57,008 bases of DNA, from positions 1-57,008 of the forward strand of contig NZ_JABBPF010000021.1 of NCBI RefSeq assembly GCF_012927415.1, in the 5' to 3' direction. Below the pieces are notes generated by a model. It was given only the letters and a program-made list of their open reading frames with translations, had not been told where the DNA came from and searched no databases. The position numbers and the translations under genes are program-made. The stretch is from Polaromonas sp. GTDB taxonomy: Bacteria; Pseudomonadota; Gammaproteobacteria; Burkholderiales; Burkholderiaceae_C. How positions within the stretch are numbered: the first letter of the stretch is position 1; every line of letters starts with the position of its first letter. Shown piece after piece: positions 42,882 to 51,946 of the stretch.

Positions 42882-43835
42882 GTGATTGATCCCATCCAGA
42901 AACACCTTGCCGACTTTCGGCAGCAAAGCCGCATGAAGGCAGGCTCACTGATAATTTCAGTTTTTGGCGACGCGGTTTTGCCGCGCGGTGGACGCATCTG
43001 GCTAGGCAGCCTGATTGGTTTGCTCAAACCGTTGCAACTGAATGAGCGACTCATCCGGACTGCGATTTTCCGCCTCGTCAAGGATGAGTGGATGTACTCC
43101 GAAGCCATCGGTCGTCGTGCAGATTACATGCTGACACCCGCGGGGCAGCGTCGCTTTGAAGAAACAGCTCGCCATATTTACGCGTCCAACTCTCCCATCT
43201 GGGATCGCCGCTGGCGACTGATCCTGACCGTCGGGGAGCTTGAGCCCAAGCAGCGTGAACGACTGCGTCGCGCCTTTTTCTGGCAGGGTTTTGGGGTCGT
43301 CGGCCCAGACTGTTTCGTGCACCCCAGCACGGATCTGACAACTGCCTTCGATGCGCTGATTACTGACGGCATGAGCGATTTGCTCAGGCATTTGATGCCC
43401 TTGCTTGCCGCCCGAGCTGGTTCAGACCTCTCTGCCAGTGATGCTCATATGGTGCGGCGTGCGTGGAACCTGGAACAGCTCGGTACGTCTTATGCCGACT
43501 TCGTGACTCGTTACCACCCTATTCTGGATAAGCTGCGCCACGGTGTGCAAAATGAAATTGACGACGAAAGCGCTTTCTTGTTGCGCACACTGCTAATTCA
43601 CGATTACCGGCGACTGTTGCTTCGGGATCCAGAGCTTCCCGATGTACTGCTGCCCGGCAACTGGCCGGGGCAAAAAGCCCGTCTGCTATGCAAGGAGCTT
43701 TACCGACGCCTGCTCGCACCTTCCGAGCGTCACATTGAACTGCATATGAAACTGTCCAGCGGCGTGACACCTGGCGCGTTACCCATGTTGGCTGAACGTT
43801 TTCAAACCGAAGATCCGCTGACGACCCCGGTTTGA
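42882..43835 (+). CDS. paaX: Phenylacetic acid degradation operon transcriptional repressor PaaX
   Basis: MKAGSLIISVFGDAVLPRGGRIWLGSLIGLLKPLQLNERLIRTAIFRLVKDEWMYSEAIGRRADYMLTPAGQRRFEETARHIYA; PaaX-like C-terminal region HDYRRLLLRDPELPDVLLPGNWPG. Confidence 0.95.
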   Translation: MIDPIQKHLADFRQQSRMKAGSLIISVFGDAVLPRGGRIWLGSLIGLLKPLQLNERLIRTAIFRLVKDEWMYSEAIGRRADYMLTPAGQRRFEETARHIYASNSPIWDRRWRLILTVGELEPKQRERLRRAFFWQGFGVVGPDCFVHPSTDLTTAFDALITDGMSDLLRHLMPLLAARAGSDLSASDAHMVRRAWNLEQLGTSYADFVTRYHPILDKLRHGVQNEIDDESAFLLRTLLIHDYRRLLLRDPELPDVLLPGNWPGQKARLLCKELYRRLLAPSERHIELHMKLSSGVTPGALPMLAERFQTEDPLTTPV

Positions 43836-43938
43836 CGCGCCCGTTGTGCCATACCTGCCTGATTCCGGTCCAAGCCAGACATTTGACCCATCCATTTTTT
43901 GCGCTGGATTGCTGTCCCGCAAACAAGGGAAAACCCTC

Positions 43939-43996
43939 TTGACAACTTATAAAGCGATACAAATATGGTAAGTAAATCGTGTTTTTGTATCGGTTT
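43939..43996 (+). promoter_or_regulatory. Candidate livH promoter with overlapping operator palindrome
   Basis: ttgaca (43939-43944) and possible -10 tatggt (43964-43969, 19-bp spacing); perfect inverted repeat cgatacaaa (43955-43963) / tttgtatcg (43984-43992). Confidence 0.5.
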
Positions 43997-44128
43997 ATTG
44001 ACAGAATGTTTGCTGCGTTTCAAAATCGCAAAGTTTGGGCGCGAAGCCCTTTACTGAAACGAGAAGGACAAAATGCTCAAGCAATCGGCCAGCAGGTTGG
44101 GTTTCACTCTAACGGGACAAGGCGCGTG

Positions 44129-45004
44129 ATGCTGGCCCAATTCCTTCAATTCCTTTTTTCGGGCATCACTGTCGGCGCAACCTACGCCTTGGCGGCGCTC
44201 GGTTTCACGCTGATCTACAACGCAAGCAACGTCATCAATTTTGCACAGGGTGAATTCATCATGCTCGGCGGCATGCTGGCGGTGTACTTCTCCCAAGCTG
44301 GGCTACCGTTGTCGGTCGCGTTAGTGCTGGCCATCCTGGTGCCCGCCATCGTCGGCGTGCTGCTGGAAAAGCTGGCAATCGAACCAGTCAAAGGGGCGGA
44401 GACGGTGACCCTGATCATCATCACCATTGGAGCTTCCCTGGTCATTCGCGGATTGATTCAGGTTTGGCTGGGCAAAGGCACGCACAGCCTGCCAGCGTTT
44501 TCTGGTGATGTCCCGATTGAAATTCTCGGCGCCACCCTGATGCCCCAAAGTCTCTGGGTGCTGGGCGTCACCGCTCTGGTCGTGGTGGCTCTCTGGTACT
44601 TCTTCAGCCGTACCCTGCACGGCAAAGCCATGCTGGCCACCTCATTTAACCGGCTGGCCGCAGAGTTGGTTGGCATTAACACCAGTTGGGTGCTGTTCAT
44701 GAGCTTTGCCATGTCGGCAGCACTGGGCGCTGTGGGTGGCATCCTGGTCACCCCGATAACGCTGACTTCTTATGACGTGGGCATCATGCTCGGCCTTAAA
44801 GGCTTTGTTGCCGCCGTCGTCGGTGGTCTGGGCAACGGACTGGGTGCCGTGCTTGGCGGCTTGCTGGTGGGCATCCTGGAGGCGATGGGCGCGGGCTACA
44901 TCTCTTCAGCTTACAAGGATGCGATTCCTTTTGTACTCATTTTGTTCATGCTGTTCTTCATGCCTCGTGGCCTGTTTGGCGGCAAATCAACGGACCGGGT
45001 GTAA
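44129..45004 (+). CDS. livH: Branched-chain-amino-acid-type ABC transporter permease (LivH-like)
   Basis: MLAQFLQFLFSGITVGATYALAALGFTLIYNASNVINFAQGEFIMLGGMLAVYF; VGGLGNGLGAVLGGLLVGILEAM. Confidence 0.95.
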   Translation: MLAQFLQFLFSGITVGATYALAALGFTLIYNASNVINFAQGEFIMLGGMLAVYFSQAGLPLSVALVLAILVPAIVGVLLEKLAIEPVKGAETVTLIIITIGASLVIRGLIQVWLGKGTHSLPAFSGDVPIEILGATLMPQSLWVLGVTALVVVALWYFFSRTLHGKAMLATSFNRLAAELVGINTSWVLFMSFAMSAALGAVGGILVTPITLTSYDVGIMLGLKGFVAAVVGGLGNGLGAVLGGLLVGILEAMGAGYISSAYKDAIPFVLILFMLFFMPRGLFGGKSTDRV

Positions 45005-45006
45005 GC

Positions 45007-45939
45007 ATGAAAAAGAGTGCTTATTTCGGTCTCTACATCGTTATTGCCATTTTGCTGGTGCTGCCTTTTGTACTGCCCAACAGTTTTTACGTCGATCTGG
45101 CGATTCGCATGGCCATTAACGCCGTGATTGTCCTGGGCCTGAATCTGCTGATCGGCTTTGCTGGCCAGATCAGCATGGGGCATGCAGGATTCCTGGGAAT
45201 TGGGGCCTACGCTTCTGCCGTGCTGCCAACCCACTTCGGCTGGCATCCGCTGCTTGCCATGGGGTCCGGTGCTGTTGCCACTGGCCTGCTGGCTGCGCTG
45301 GTAGCCAGGCCGATCTTTAAATTGAAGGGCCATTATCTGGCCATGGCTACCCTGGGTTTAGGCATCATCATCAACATTGTGTTGCGCACGGAGGCGGCCC
45401 TGACCGGTGGCCCGGACGGCATGCCAGTACCTGCGTTGGGCTTGCTGGGCTTCGAGTTGTCGAGCGACAAGCACTGGTACTGGGTCGTTGCGCTGCTGCT
45501 TTCGGTCAGTGTCTGGACCTCGCTTAACCTGATCGACTCGCCGTTTGGCCGAGCGCTGCGGGCTTTGCATGGCTCGGAAGTCGCTTCCCAGGTCGCCGGT
45601 GTCGATGTGGTTCGCTACAAGGTCTCAATCTTCGTCATCTCAGCGGTCTTTGCCAGCCTGATGGGCAGCGTGACCGCACATTATGTGGGTTTTGTCACGC
45701 CCAACTTCGCCGACTTCTTTCATTCCATCGAACTGGTCACCATGGTGGTGATTGGCGGCATGGCCTCGGTCTATGGCTCCCTGGTCGGCGCCGTACTGCT
45801 GACCGCACTGCCGCAGGCGCTAGCTACTTTCGAAGGCTGGGAAACCGTCGCCTTCGGCGCCATCCTGATGATTTTCATGATCTTCATGCCCCGCGGCCTG
45901 GTGCCCACGCTGGCGGCTAAATTTGGCAAGGCAGCCTGA
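45007..45939 (+). CDS. livM: Branched-chain-amino-acid-type ABC transporter permease (LivM-like)
   Basis: LNLLIGFAGQISMGHAGFLGIGAYASAVL, FGRALRALHGSEVASQVAGVDVVRYKVSIFVISA, VIGGMASVYGSLVGAVLLTALPQ. Confidence 0.95.
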   Translation: MKKSAYFGLYIVIAILLVLPFVLPNSFYVDLAIRMAINAVIVLGLNLLIGFAGQISMGHAGFLGIGAYASAVLPTHFGWHPLLAMGSGAVATGLLAALVARPIFKLKGHYLAMATLGLGIIINIVLRTEAALTGGPDGMPVPALGLLGFELSSDKHWYWVVALLLSVSVWTSLNLIDSPFGRALRALHGSEVASQVAGVDVVRYKVSIFVISAVFASLMGSVTAHYVGFVTPNFADFFHSIELVTMVVIGGMASVYGSLVGAVLLTALPQALATFEGWETVAFGAILMIFMIFMPRGLVPTLAAKFGKAA

Positions 45940-45941
45940 GC

Positions 45942-46703
45942 ATGGCACTCCTTGAAGTCAAGCAACTCTGCATTCAGTTTGGTGGTGTCAAGGCGGTACA
46001 AAACGTCAGTTTCAGCATTGAGCCTGGCATTGTCTATGCCGTCATCGGCCCCAATGGTGCGGGCAAGACCACCCTGTTCAACCTGATCACCGGGGTTTAC
46101 ACCCCCACCAGTGGCTCCATTTTGCTGGACGGTGAATCCATCGGTGGAAAACCGCCGAACGAATTGGCCAGGCGCGGCGTTGCCCGCACGTTTCAGAACC
46201 TGCAGATCTGCATGAACATGAGCGCCCTGGAGAACGTGATGGTGGGAGCTCACTTGCGGCTGGACCGCAATCCGCTGAAAGCGGCGCTGCGTCTTCCTTC
46301 CATCACGCGCCGTGACGCTGAACTGCGCGAAGAGTCTGCGGAACTGATGCGCTTTGTGGGTCTGGAGAAATACATCCAAGCTCGCGCTGACAGCATGCCC
46401 TACGGAGCCCTGAAACGGCTGGAAATTGCCCGGGCGTTGGCTTTGAGGCCACGCATCATCTTTCTGGATGAGCCCGCAGCGGGCCTGAACCCGAAGGAAA
46501 CCATCGAAGTCGATGAGCTGGTGCGCAAGGTGGCCGATTCTGGCGTCACCGTGGTGCTGGTGGAGCACGACATGAAGATGGTCATGAACCTTTCCGACCG
46601 AATCCTGGTGCTTGACTACGGCAAGAAGCTCGCTGAGGGCACGGGCGATGAGGTTCGCAAAAATCCCGACGTGATTGCCGCCTACCTCGGAACGCACGCC
46701 TAG
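45942..46703 (+). CDS. livG: Branched-chain-amino-acid-type ABC transporter ATP-binding protein (LivG-like)
   Basis: Walker A GPNGAGKTTLFNLITG, RGVARTFQNLQI, YGALKRLEIARALALRPRIIFLDEPAAGLNP. Confidence 0.95.
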   Translation: MALLEVKQLCIQFGGVKAVQNVSFSIEPGIVYAVIGPNGAGKTTLFNLITGVYTPTSGSILLDGESIGGKPPNELARRGVARTFQNLQICMNMSALENVMVGAHLRLDRNPLKAALRLPSITRRDAELREESAELMRFVGLEKYIQARADSMPYGALKRLEIARALALRPRIIFLDEPAAGLNPKETIEVDELVRKVADSGVTVVLVEHDMKMVMNLSDRILVLDYGKKLAEGTGDEVRKNPDVIAAYLGTHA

Positions 46704-46713
46704 AAAGAACTGC

Positions 46714-48030
46714 ATGCAAGCACTACGCATCATCAGCGAAGACCATAGCAATATGTGGCGCCTGGCCACCACCATCGACCAGGTCGCCTTGGAAATCGAG
46801 GCAGGCGCAGCGGTCGACCCGGTCTTTTTTAACTCGGTTTTTGATTACATTGAGCAGTTTGTCGATCATTCGCACCACGCCAGGGAAGATGACCATCTGT
46901 TTCGCCTTCTGCGTTTGCGCAGCACGGAGGCAGCCGCCATTCTTGATCCTTTGCAGGAGGAGCATCGCAATGGACCGCAACAACTCAAGACTCTGCGCGC
47001 CTGTGTACTGCAAGCTGCCCAAGGCGATCTGAACGTCCCAGAATTTGTCGCCGTCCTGCGGGTCTACACGGCCGGGCTTAAAAGCCATATGCACCACGAA
47101 GAAAAGTTCGCGTTGCCGCTGGCGCGCGAGGTATTGACCGCTGACGATTGGGCCGAGATTGACCGCGCCTTCCTCAATAACGATGACCCGCTGTTTGGCG
47201 ACAAAGCGAAAGCGGAATTTCGCGAACTGTTTCACCGCATCGCCAGTTTGGCCCCCGAGTCGATTGGACTGGGTGCGCACACAGCCGGCAAATTGCAGCC
47301 GGATTCAGCGCCGGGAAAGGCCGATGTCCTGTTGCGCGTAAGTAGCATGGAGAGTTGCTATGGCCGCATCAAGGCCCTGAAGGGTATCAGCCTGGAAGTC
47401 CGGCGCGGTGAGACGGTGGCCCTGGTTGGGGCCAATGGCGCCGGCAAGACCACCTTTCTGCGTACGTTATCGGGCGTACAGCCGATGAGCGCTGGCAACA
47501 TTCATTTTGACGGGGAAGACATCAGCAAGCTGCGTTCTGATATGCGCATGCGCCGGGGTATCTGCCAGAGCCCGGAGGGTCGCCAGGTGTTCGGGCCCCT
47601 GTCGATTGACGACAACTTGCGCCTGGGTGCCTACACGCAGCCCAGGCACCAGGTGGCAGGCGATCTGGAAAAGGTGTTTGCCATGTTTCCGATCCTCAGG
47701 GAAAAGCGCAAGTTGCCTGCTGGCACCTTGTCGGGTGGTCAGCAGCAGATGCTGGCGATTGGCCGCGCCCTGATGGGGCGGCCCAGGATGCTGCTGCTCG
47801 ACGAGCCCTCGATGGGGCTTGCGCCGCTGCTGGTGGAGGAAGTTTTTAACGTGGTCAAGACACTCAAGGCCCAGGGCATGACGATTTTGCTGGTCGAACA
47901 AAATGCTTTTGCCGCGCTGGCCATCGCCGACCGCGGCTATGTGCTGGAGACCGGCAACGTCACCCTGACCGGCACCGGCCAGGAACTTATCAATAATGAA
48001 CAGGTGCGTGCGGCATATCTTGGCATGTGA
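46714..48030 (+). CDS. Fusion protein: N-terminal hemerythrin-like HHE domain plus C-terminal LivF-type ABC transporter ATPase
   Basis: Single 438-aa ORF. HHE residues H11, H54xxxE58, H84, H125xxxE129. LivF part VLLRVSSMESCYGRIKALKGISLEV, Walker A GANGAGKTTFLRTLSG, LSGGQQQMLAIGRALMGRPRMLLLDEPSMGLAP. Confidence 0.93.
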   Translation: MQALRIISEDHSNMWRLATTIDQVALEIEAGAAVDPVFFNSVFDYIEQFVDHSHHAREDDHLFRLLRLRSTEAAAILDPLQEEHRNGPQQLKTLRACVLQAAQGDLNVPEFVAVLRVYTAGLKSHMHHEEKFALPLAREVLTADDWAEIDRAFLNNDDPLFGDKAKAEFRELFHRIASLAPESIGLGAHTAGKLQPDSAPGKADVLLRVSSMESCYGRIKALKGISLEVRRGETVALVGANGAGKTTFLRTLSGVQPMSAGNIHFDGEDISKLRSDMRMRRGICQSPEGRQVFGPLSIDDNLRLGAYTQPRHQVAGDLEKVFAMFPILREKRKLPAGTLSGGQQQMLAIGRALMGRPRMLLLDEPSMGLAPLLVEEVFNVVKTLKAQGMTILLVEQNAFAALAIADRGYVLETGNVTLTGTGQELINNEQVRAAYLGM

Positions 48031-48045
48031 TTGACTGAAATCCTA

Positions 48046-48504
48046 TCAAGCAATTTCTGCAATCAGCTCAATCTCCACGCAAGCCCCCATTGGAATCTGC
48101 GCCACTCCGAAGGCGCTGCGCGCATGCTTGCCGGCGTCGCCAAACACGTCGGCAAGCAATTCGCTGCAACCGTTGGTCACCAGATGCTGCTCGGTGAAGT
48201 CTGGCGTGGAATTGACCAGACTCATCACTTTGACGATGCGCTTGACCTTGCCCAGGTCGCCCACGGCGGCGTGCAGCGTACCCATCAGGTCAATGGCGAT
48301 GGCGCGGGCTGCCAGCTTGCCCTCTTCGGTGGTCATGGTCTTGCCGAGTTGGCCGAGGATGACTTGGCCGTCCTTTTTGGCCAGGTGGCCGCTCAGGAAT
48401 ACCAGGTTGCCGGTCTGCACGAAGGGCAGGTAAGCGGCTGCCGGAACGCTGACAGCGGGCAGGGTGATGTTCAATGCCTTAAGTTTTTCATAAATGCCGT
48501 GCAT
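48046..48504 (-). CDS. RidA/YjgF family protein
   Basis: LPFVQTGNLVFLSGHLAKKDG, ALHAAVGDLGKVKRIVKVMSLVNSTPDFTEQHLVTNGCSELLADVFGDAGKHARSAFGVAQIPMGACVEIELIAE. Confidence 0.93.
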   Translation of the reverse strand: MHGIYEKLKALNITLPAVSVPAAAYLPFVQTGNLVFLSGHLAKKDGQVILGQLGKTMTTEEGKLAARAIAIDLMGTLHAAVGDLGKVKRIVKVMSLVNSTPDFTEQHLVTNGCSELLADVFGDAGKHARSAFGVAQIPMGACVEIELIAEIA

Positions 48505-48782
48505 GGATGTCTCCTGGGGGTAAACGCTGAAAATAGTAGTCAAATTCGGCGCTAGTCCAACAAATATCGCTATATCTTGCTATAAAAAACAGAGCTAGCG
48601 AGGATGGGTCGAATTGCCATGGTAACGCAGGGCTTTGTGCTCGACGGCTAAATTTTCAGCGCTTTTAGGGGCTGCCAGACGTTGCCCTACGCTTGCGCCG
48701 GACCGGTCGTGTCGGCGTTTGCCTGCACTGGCCCGTTGAACGGGTTCTGGCAAAAACAACAACCATCAAGGGGCGGCAAGAC

Positions 48783-51347
48783 ATGGGTATTTCTGGTTTG
48801 TCCAGGCCTTCGGCCGTTCCCCTGAGTTTTGGCTTTGTGTTTGCCGGCTTTATCAGTGGCGTGGCGCTGCAGCTGCAGCAGACCCGGCTATGGCCTGCCG
48901 CCGGTTATGGCGCGCTGGCGGCTCTGGCTTTTGTCGTGGCGGGCTTTTTCTATGGCTGCAGGGCCATCAGGCTTGTTGAACACCGCGGGCCGCGCCGTAC
49001 TCGCCTGACGCTGTTTGTGCTGGCTGCGCTACTGGGTTTTGCCCTGACGGGCTGGCGTGCGGGCGCTTTTCATTCCAGCACGCTCGACCCGGCGCGGGAA
49101 GGGCGCGATATTGCGGTGACGGGCGTGGTGCTGGCCATGCCGCAGCTCAATGAGGACGCCGTGCGTTTTCGCCTTGGCATTGAATCGGCCCGCCTGAATG
49201 GTCAAGCCGTCAACCTTCCGCCGCAAATCTTGCTGGGCTGGTATTCGGGCTTTGGCGGGCGCGAAACCAGAAGCTCGTCGGCCGAGTACAGCGACGCTTC
49301 GGAGCTGGCGCTGGAGTTGCAGCGCAAGCCGCAGCCGCTGCGCGCCGGCGAGCGTTGGCAGATGACGGTGCGGCTGAAAGCGCCGCATGGCAACAGCAAC
49401 CCATACGGCTTTGACTACGAGCTCTGGCTTTGGGAGCAGGGCATCCAGGCGACCGGTTATGTGCGCGCCGGACCGCATGACGCGCCGCCGCTCAGGCTTT
49501 CTGCCAGTTGGCGCTATCCCGTTGAGCTCGCTCGCCAGTCGGTGCGCGAGGCGATCTACCAGCGGGTCGAAAACCGCCAGCTGGCCGGCGTGCTGGCGGC
49601 GCTGGTGGTGGGTGACCAAAATGCCATCGAACGTGCAGACTGGGATGTGTTTCGCGCGACTGGCGTGGCCCATTTAATGAGCATCTCCGGCTTGCACATC
49701 ACCATGTTTGCCTGGCTGGCTTCGCTGCTGCTGAGCAGCCTGTGGCGGCGCTCGGTCAGCTTGACGCCCCGCTTGTGCCTGGCGCTTCCGGCGAGCAGTG
49801 CCGGGGCGCTGGGCGGGCTCATGCTGGCAACGCTGTACGCGCTGTTTTCGGGCTGGGGTGTGCCGGCCCAGCGCACCATCTGGATGCTGGCCACTGTGGT
49901 GTTGTTGCGGCAAAGCGGCAGGCAGTGGCCCTGGCAGCAGACCTGGCTGCTGGCCATGGCCGTGGTGGTCGCGCTGGACCCATGGGCCTTGATGCAGGCT
50001 GGCTTCTGGCTGTCGTTTGTCGCCGTGGGTGTTTTATTTGCTACAGATTCAGGAGCGAATGAAGGCCGTAATTTAACGACCACCGCATTGTCTTCTTCAA
50101 TAAATCGGCTCGTTCCGAGGTTTTGGCTAGAGCGCCTGTCTGGCGGTCTGGCCAGCCTGCTGCGAGCCGTGCGCGAGCAATGGGTCGTCACGCTGGCGCT
50201 GACGCCGCTGTCGCTGCTGCTGTTCAACCAGGTGTCGTTGGTCGGTCTGCTGGCCAACGCCGTCGCCATTCCCTGGGTGACGCTGCTGGTCACGCCGCTG
50301 GCCATGCTGGGCGTGTTGTGCTCGCCGGTGTGGGATGCCGCGGCCTGGACGGTCGGGCTGCTGGCCCGGTTTCTTCAATGGCTGGCGAGCTGGCCGATGG
50401 CGTCCGTCAGTGTGGCCGCTGCACCGTTGTGGTGCGCTGCAGCCAGTGTGCTGGGCGGTGGCCTGATCGCGATGCGGCTGCCGTGGCATTGGCGCGCACT
50501 CGGCATTCCGTTGCTGTTGCCGGTGCTCCTGTGGCAACCGGTGGGTGTGTCGCCGGGGCAGTTCGAGCTGCTGGCCGCTGACATCGGGCAGGGCAACGCC
50601 GTCTTGGTGCGCACGGCCAGCCACACCCTGCTGTACGACACTGGACCGCGCTTTTCCCGTGAAAGCGATGCTGGCAACCGGGTGCTGGTACCACTGCTGC
50701 GCGCGCTTGGCGAACGGGTCGACCTACTGCTGCTTAGCCACCGTGACAGCGACCATATCGGCGGCGCGCCCGCCGTGCTGGCGATGCAGCCGCAGGCCAC
50801 TTTGTTGAGCTCGATCGAAGACAGCCACGAGTTGCAGGCCTTGCGCAAATCAACGCGTTGCGTGGCGGGCCAACATTGGGACTGGGATGGCGTCGCTTTT
50901 GACGTGCTTCATCCTACGGCTGAAGATTACGATCTGGTGAGTAAATCCAACGCCATGAGCTGCGTGCTGCGCGTCTCCAACGGCGCGCAGACCGCTTTGC
51001 TGGTTGGCGATATTGAGGCAGCCCAGGAACTGAGACTGGCCACAAACGTGCCGGAGCGTCTGAAAGCCAATGTCTTGCTGGCCCCGCACCACGGCAGCAA
51101 GACCTCATCGAGCGCGGTCTTCCTGGATGCGGTGCAGCCGCAACTGGCACTGGTCCAGGCAGGCTACCGCAACCGCTTCGGCCATCCGGTCGCCATGGTG
51201 GTGGCGCGCTATGAAGCGCGTGGCATCCGGCTGGTCAGGTCAGCGCAGTGCGGCGCGGCCAGCTGGCAAAGCAGCCGTCCTGCTGATGTCCTCTGTCAGC
51301 GGCAGCAAGGCCAGCGTTACTGGCATCATGCGCAGTCTGAACCGTAA
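48783..51347 (+). CDS. comEC: DNA internalization-related competence protein ComEC/Rec2
   Basis: LVVGDQNAIERADWDVFRATGVAHLMSISGLHITMFAWLASLL; C-terminal metallo-beta-lactamase LLLLSHRDSDHIGGAPAVL, VLLAPHHGSKTSSSAVFLDAV. Confidence 0.94.
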   Translation: MGISGLSRPSAVPLSFGFVFAGFISGVALQLQQTRLWPAAGYGALAALAFVVAGFFYGCRAIRLVEHRGPRRTRLTLFVLAALLGFALTGWRAGAFHSSTLDPAREGRDIAVTGVVLAMPQLNEDAVRFRLGIESARLNGQAVNLPPQILLGWYSGFGGRETRSSSAEYSDASELALELQRKPQPLRAGERWQMTVRLKAPHGNSNPYGFDYELWLWEQGIQATGYVRAGPHDAPPLRLSASWRYPVELARQSVREAIYQRVENRQLAGVLAALVVGDQNAIERADWDVFRATGVAHLMSISGLHITMFAWLASLLLSSLWRRSVSLTPRLCLALPASSAGALGGLMLATLYALFSGWGVPAQRTIWMLATVVLLRQSGRQWPWQQTWLLAMAVVVALDPWALMQAGFWLSFVAVGVLFATDSGANEGRNLTTTALSSSINRLVPRFWLERLSGGLASLLRAVREQWVVTLALTPLSLLLFNQVSLVGLLANAVAIPWVTLLVTPLAMLGVLCSPVWDAAAWTVGLLARFLQWLASWPMASVSVAAAPLWCAAASVLGGGLIAMRLPWHWRALGIPLLLPVLLWQPVGVSPGQFELLAADIGQGNAVLVRTASHTLLYDTGPRFSRESDAGNRVLVPLLRALGERVDLLLLSHRDSDHIGGAPAVLAMQPQATLLSSIEDSHELQALRKSTRCVAGQHWDWDGVAFDVLHPTAEDYDLVSKSNAMSCVLRVSNGAQTALLVGDIEAAQELRLATNVPERLKANVLLAPHHGSKTSSSAVFLDAVQPQLALVQAGYRNRFGHPVAMVVARYEARGIRLVRSAQCGAASWQSSRPADVLCQRQQGQRYWHHAQSEP

Positions 51348-51389
51348 GTTTGCGCTCAGAGCGTACTGGCTGGCGGTGGGTACACGGGT

Positions 51390-51900
51390 CGCCATCCGCG
51401 TTGCCAGAGCGAAAGGTGATCGGTGGTCCGCAGGGCGCTCAAGGCGCAGCGAACGCCGTGGGTGGCGTCCGCGTCCAGGACATTCATGGCGTCCCAGGCA
51501 CTGCCGGTCCCATCGGTCCCACCGGTGCTGCAGGAGCCAATCGAGCCAATCTAGGCAATGGGTCAATGGAAACAAAGGGCAAGGGGTCAACTGAACTGCC
51601 AGAGCGAGGGCCGGAATGAACGGAGCAACGGCGGTTACGGAAGTCACTGAGCAGATCTGCGCTGCCGGGCTTACGGGCTCTGCCAGTGCAACCGGCGCTG
51701 CGAGATCCGCTGGCCGTGCTGGCAGCGTGACGATTGAAGAGACCGTTAATGTCCCTGTTAATTTTCACGGATACGGCGGCGAACAGATCGCCATTGCGAT
51801 CTACGCAGAAGGTGAAAAGATTGTCAGCGGCGGATACAAGATTACCGATAGAAAACCATTGGTATCTTTCGACTCTTCATACAGGTTTAACGACAAAATG
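51390..51900 (+). pseudogene. Degenerate collagen-like (Gly-X-Y) repeat protein remnant
   Basis: GGPQGAQGAANAVGGV...GVPGTAGPIGPTGAAGANRANLGNG in one frame, then a frame change to ...VSGGYKITDRKPLVSFDSSYRFND; no intact ORF. Confidence 0.6.
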
Positions 51901-51946
51901 TGGGCATGTGGGCATGTGGGCATGTGGGCATGTGGGCATGTGGGCA
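51901..51946. repeat. 8-bp tandem repeat tgggcatg, five perfect copies plus one partial
   Basis: tgggcatg at 51901, 51909, 51917, 51925 and 51933, then tgggca. Confidence 0.97.

Noticed and set aside
46714-48030. HHE-LivF as an artefact of two separate genes with a missed stop
   Set aside because: No stop in the linker, and LivF similarity begins before the first plausible internal ATG (47347), so a separate livF would lack its first strand.
51901-51946. Octamer repeat as a possible CRISPR-like array
   Set aside because: Units are directly abutting with no spacers and far too short.
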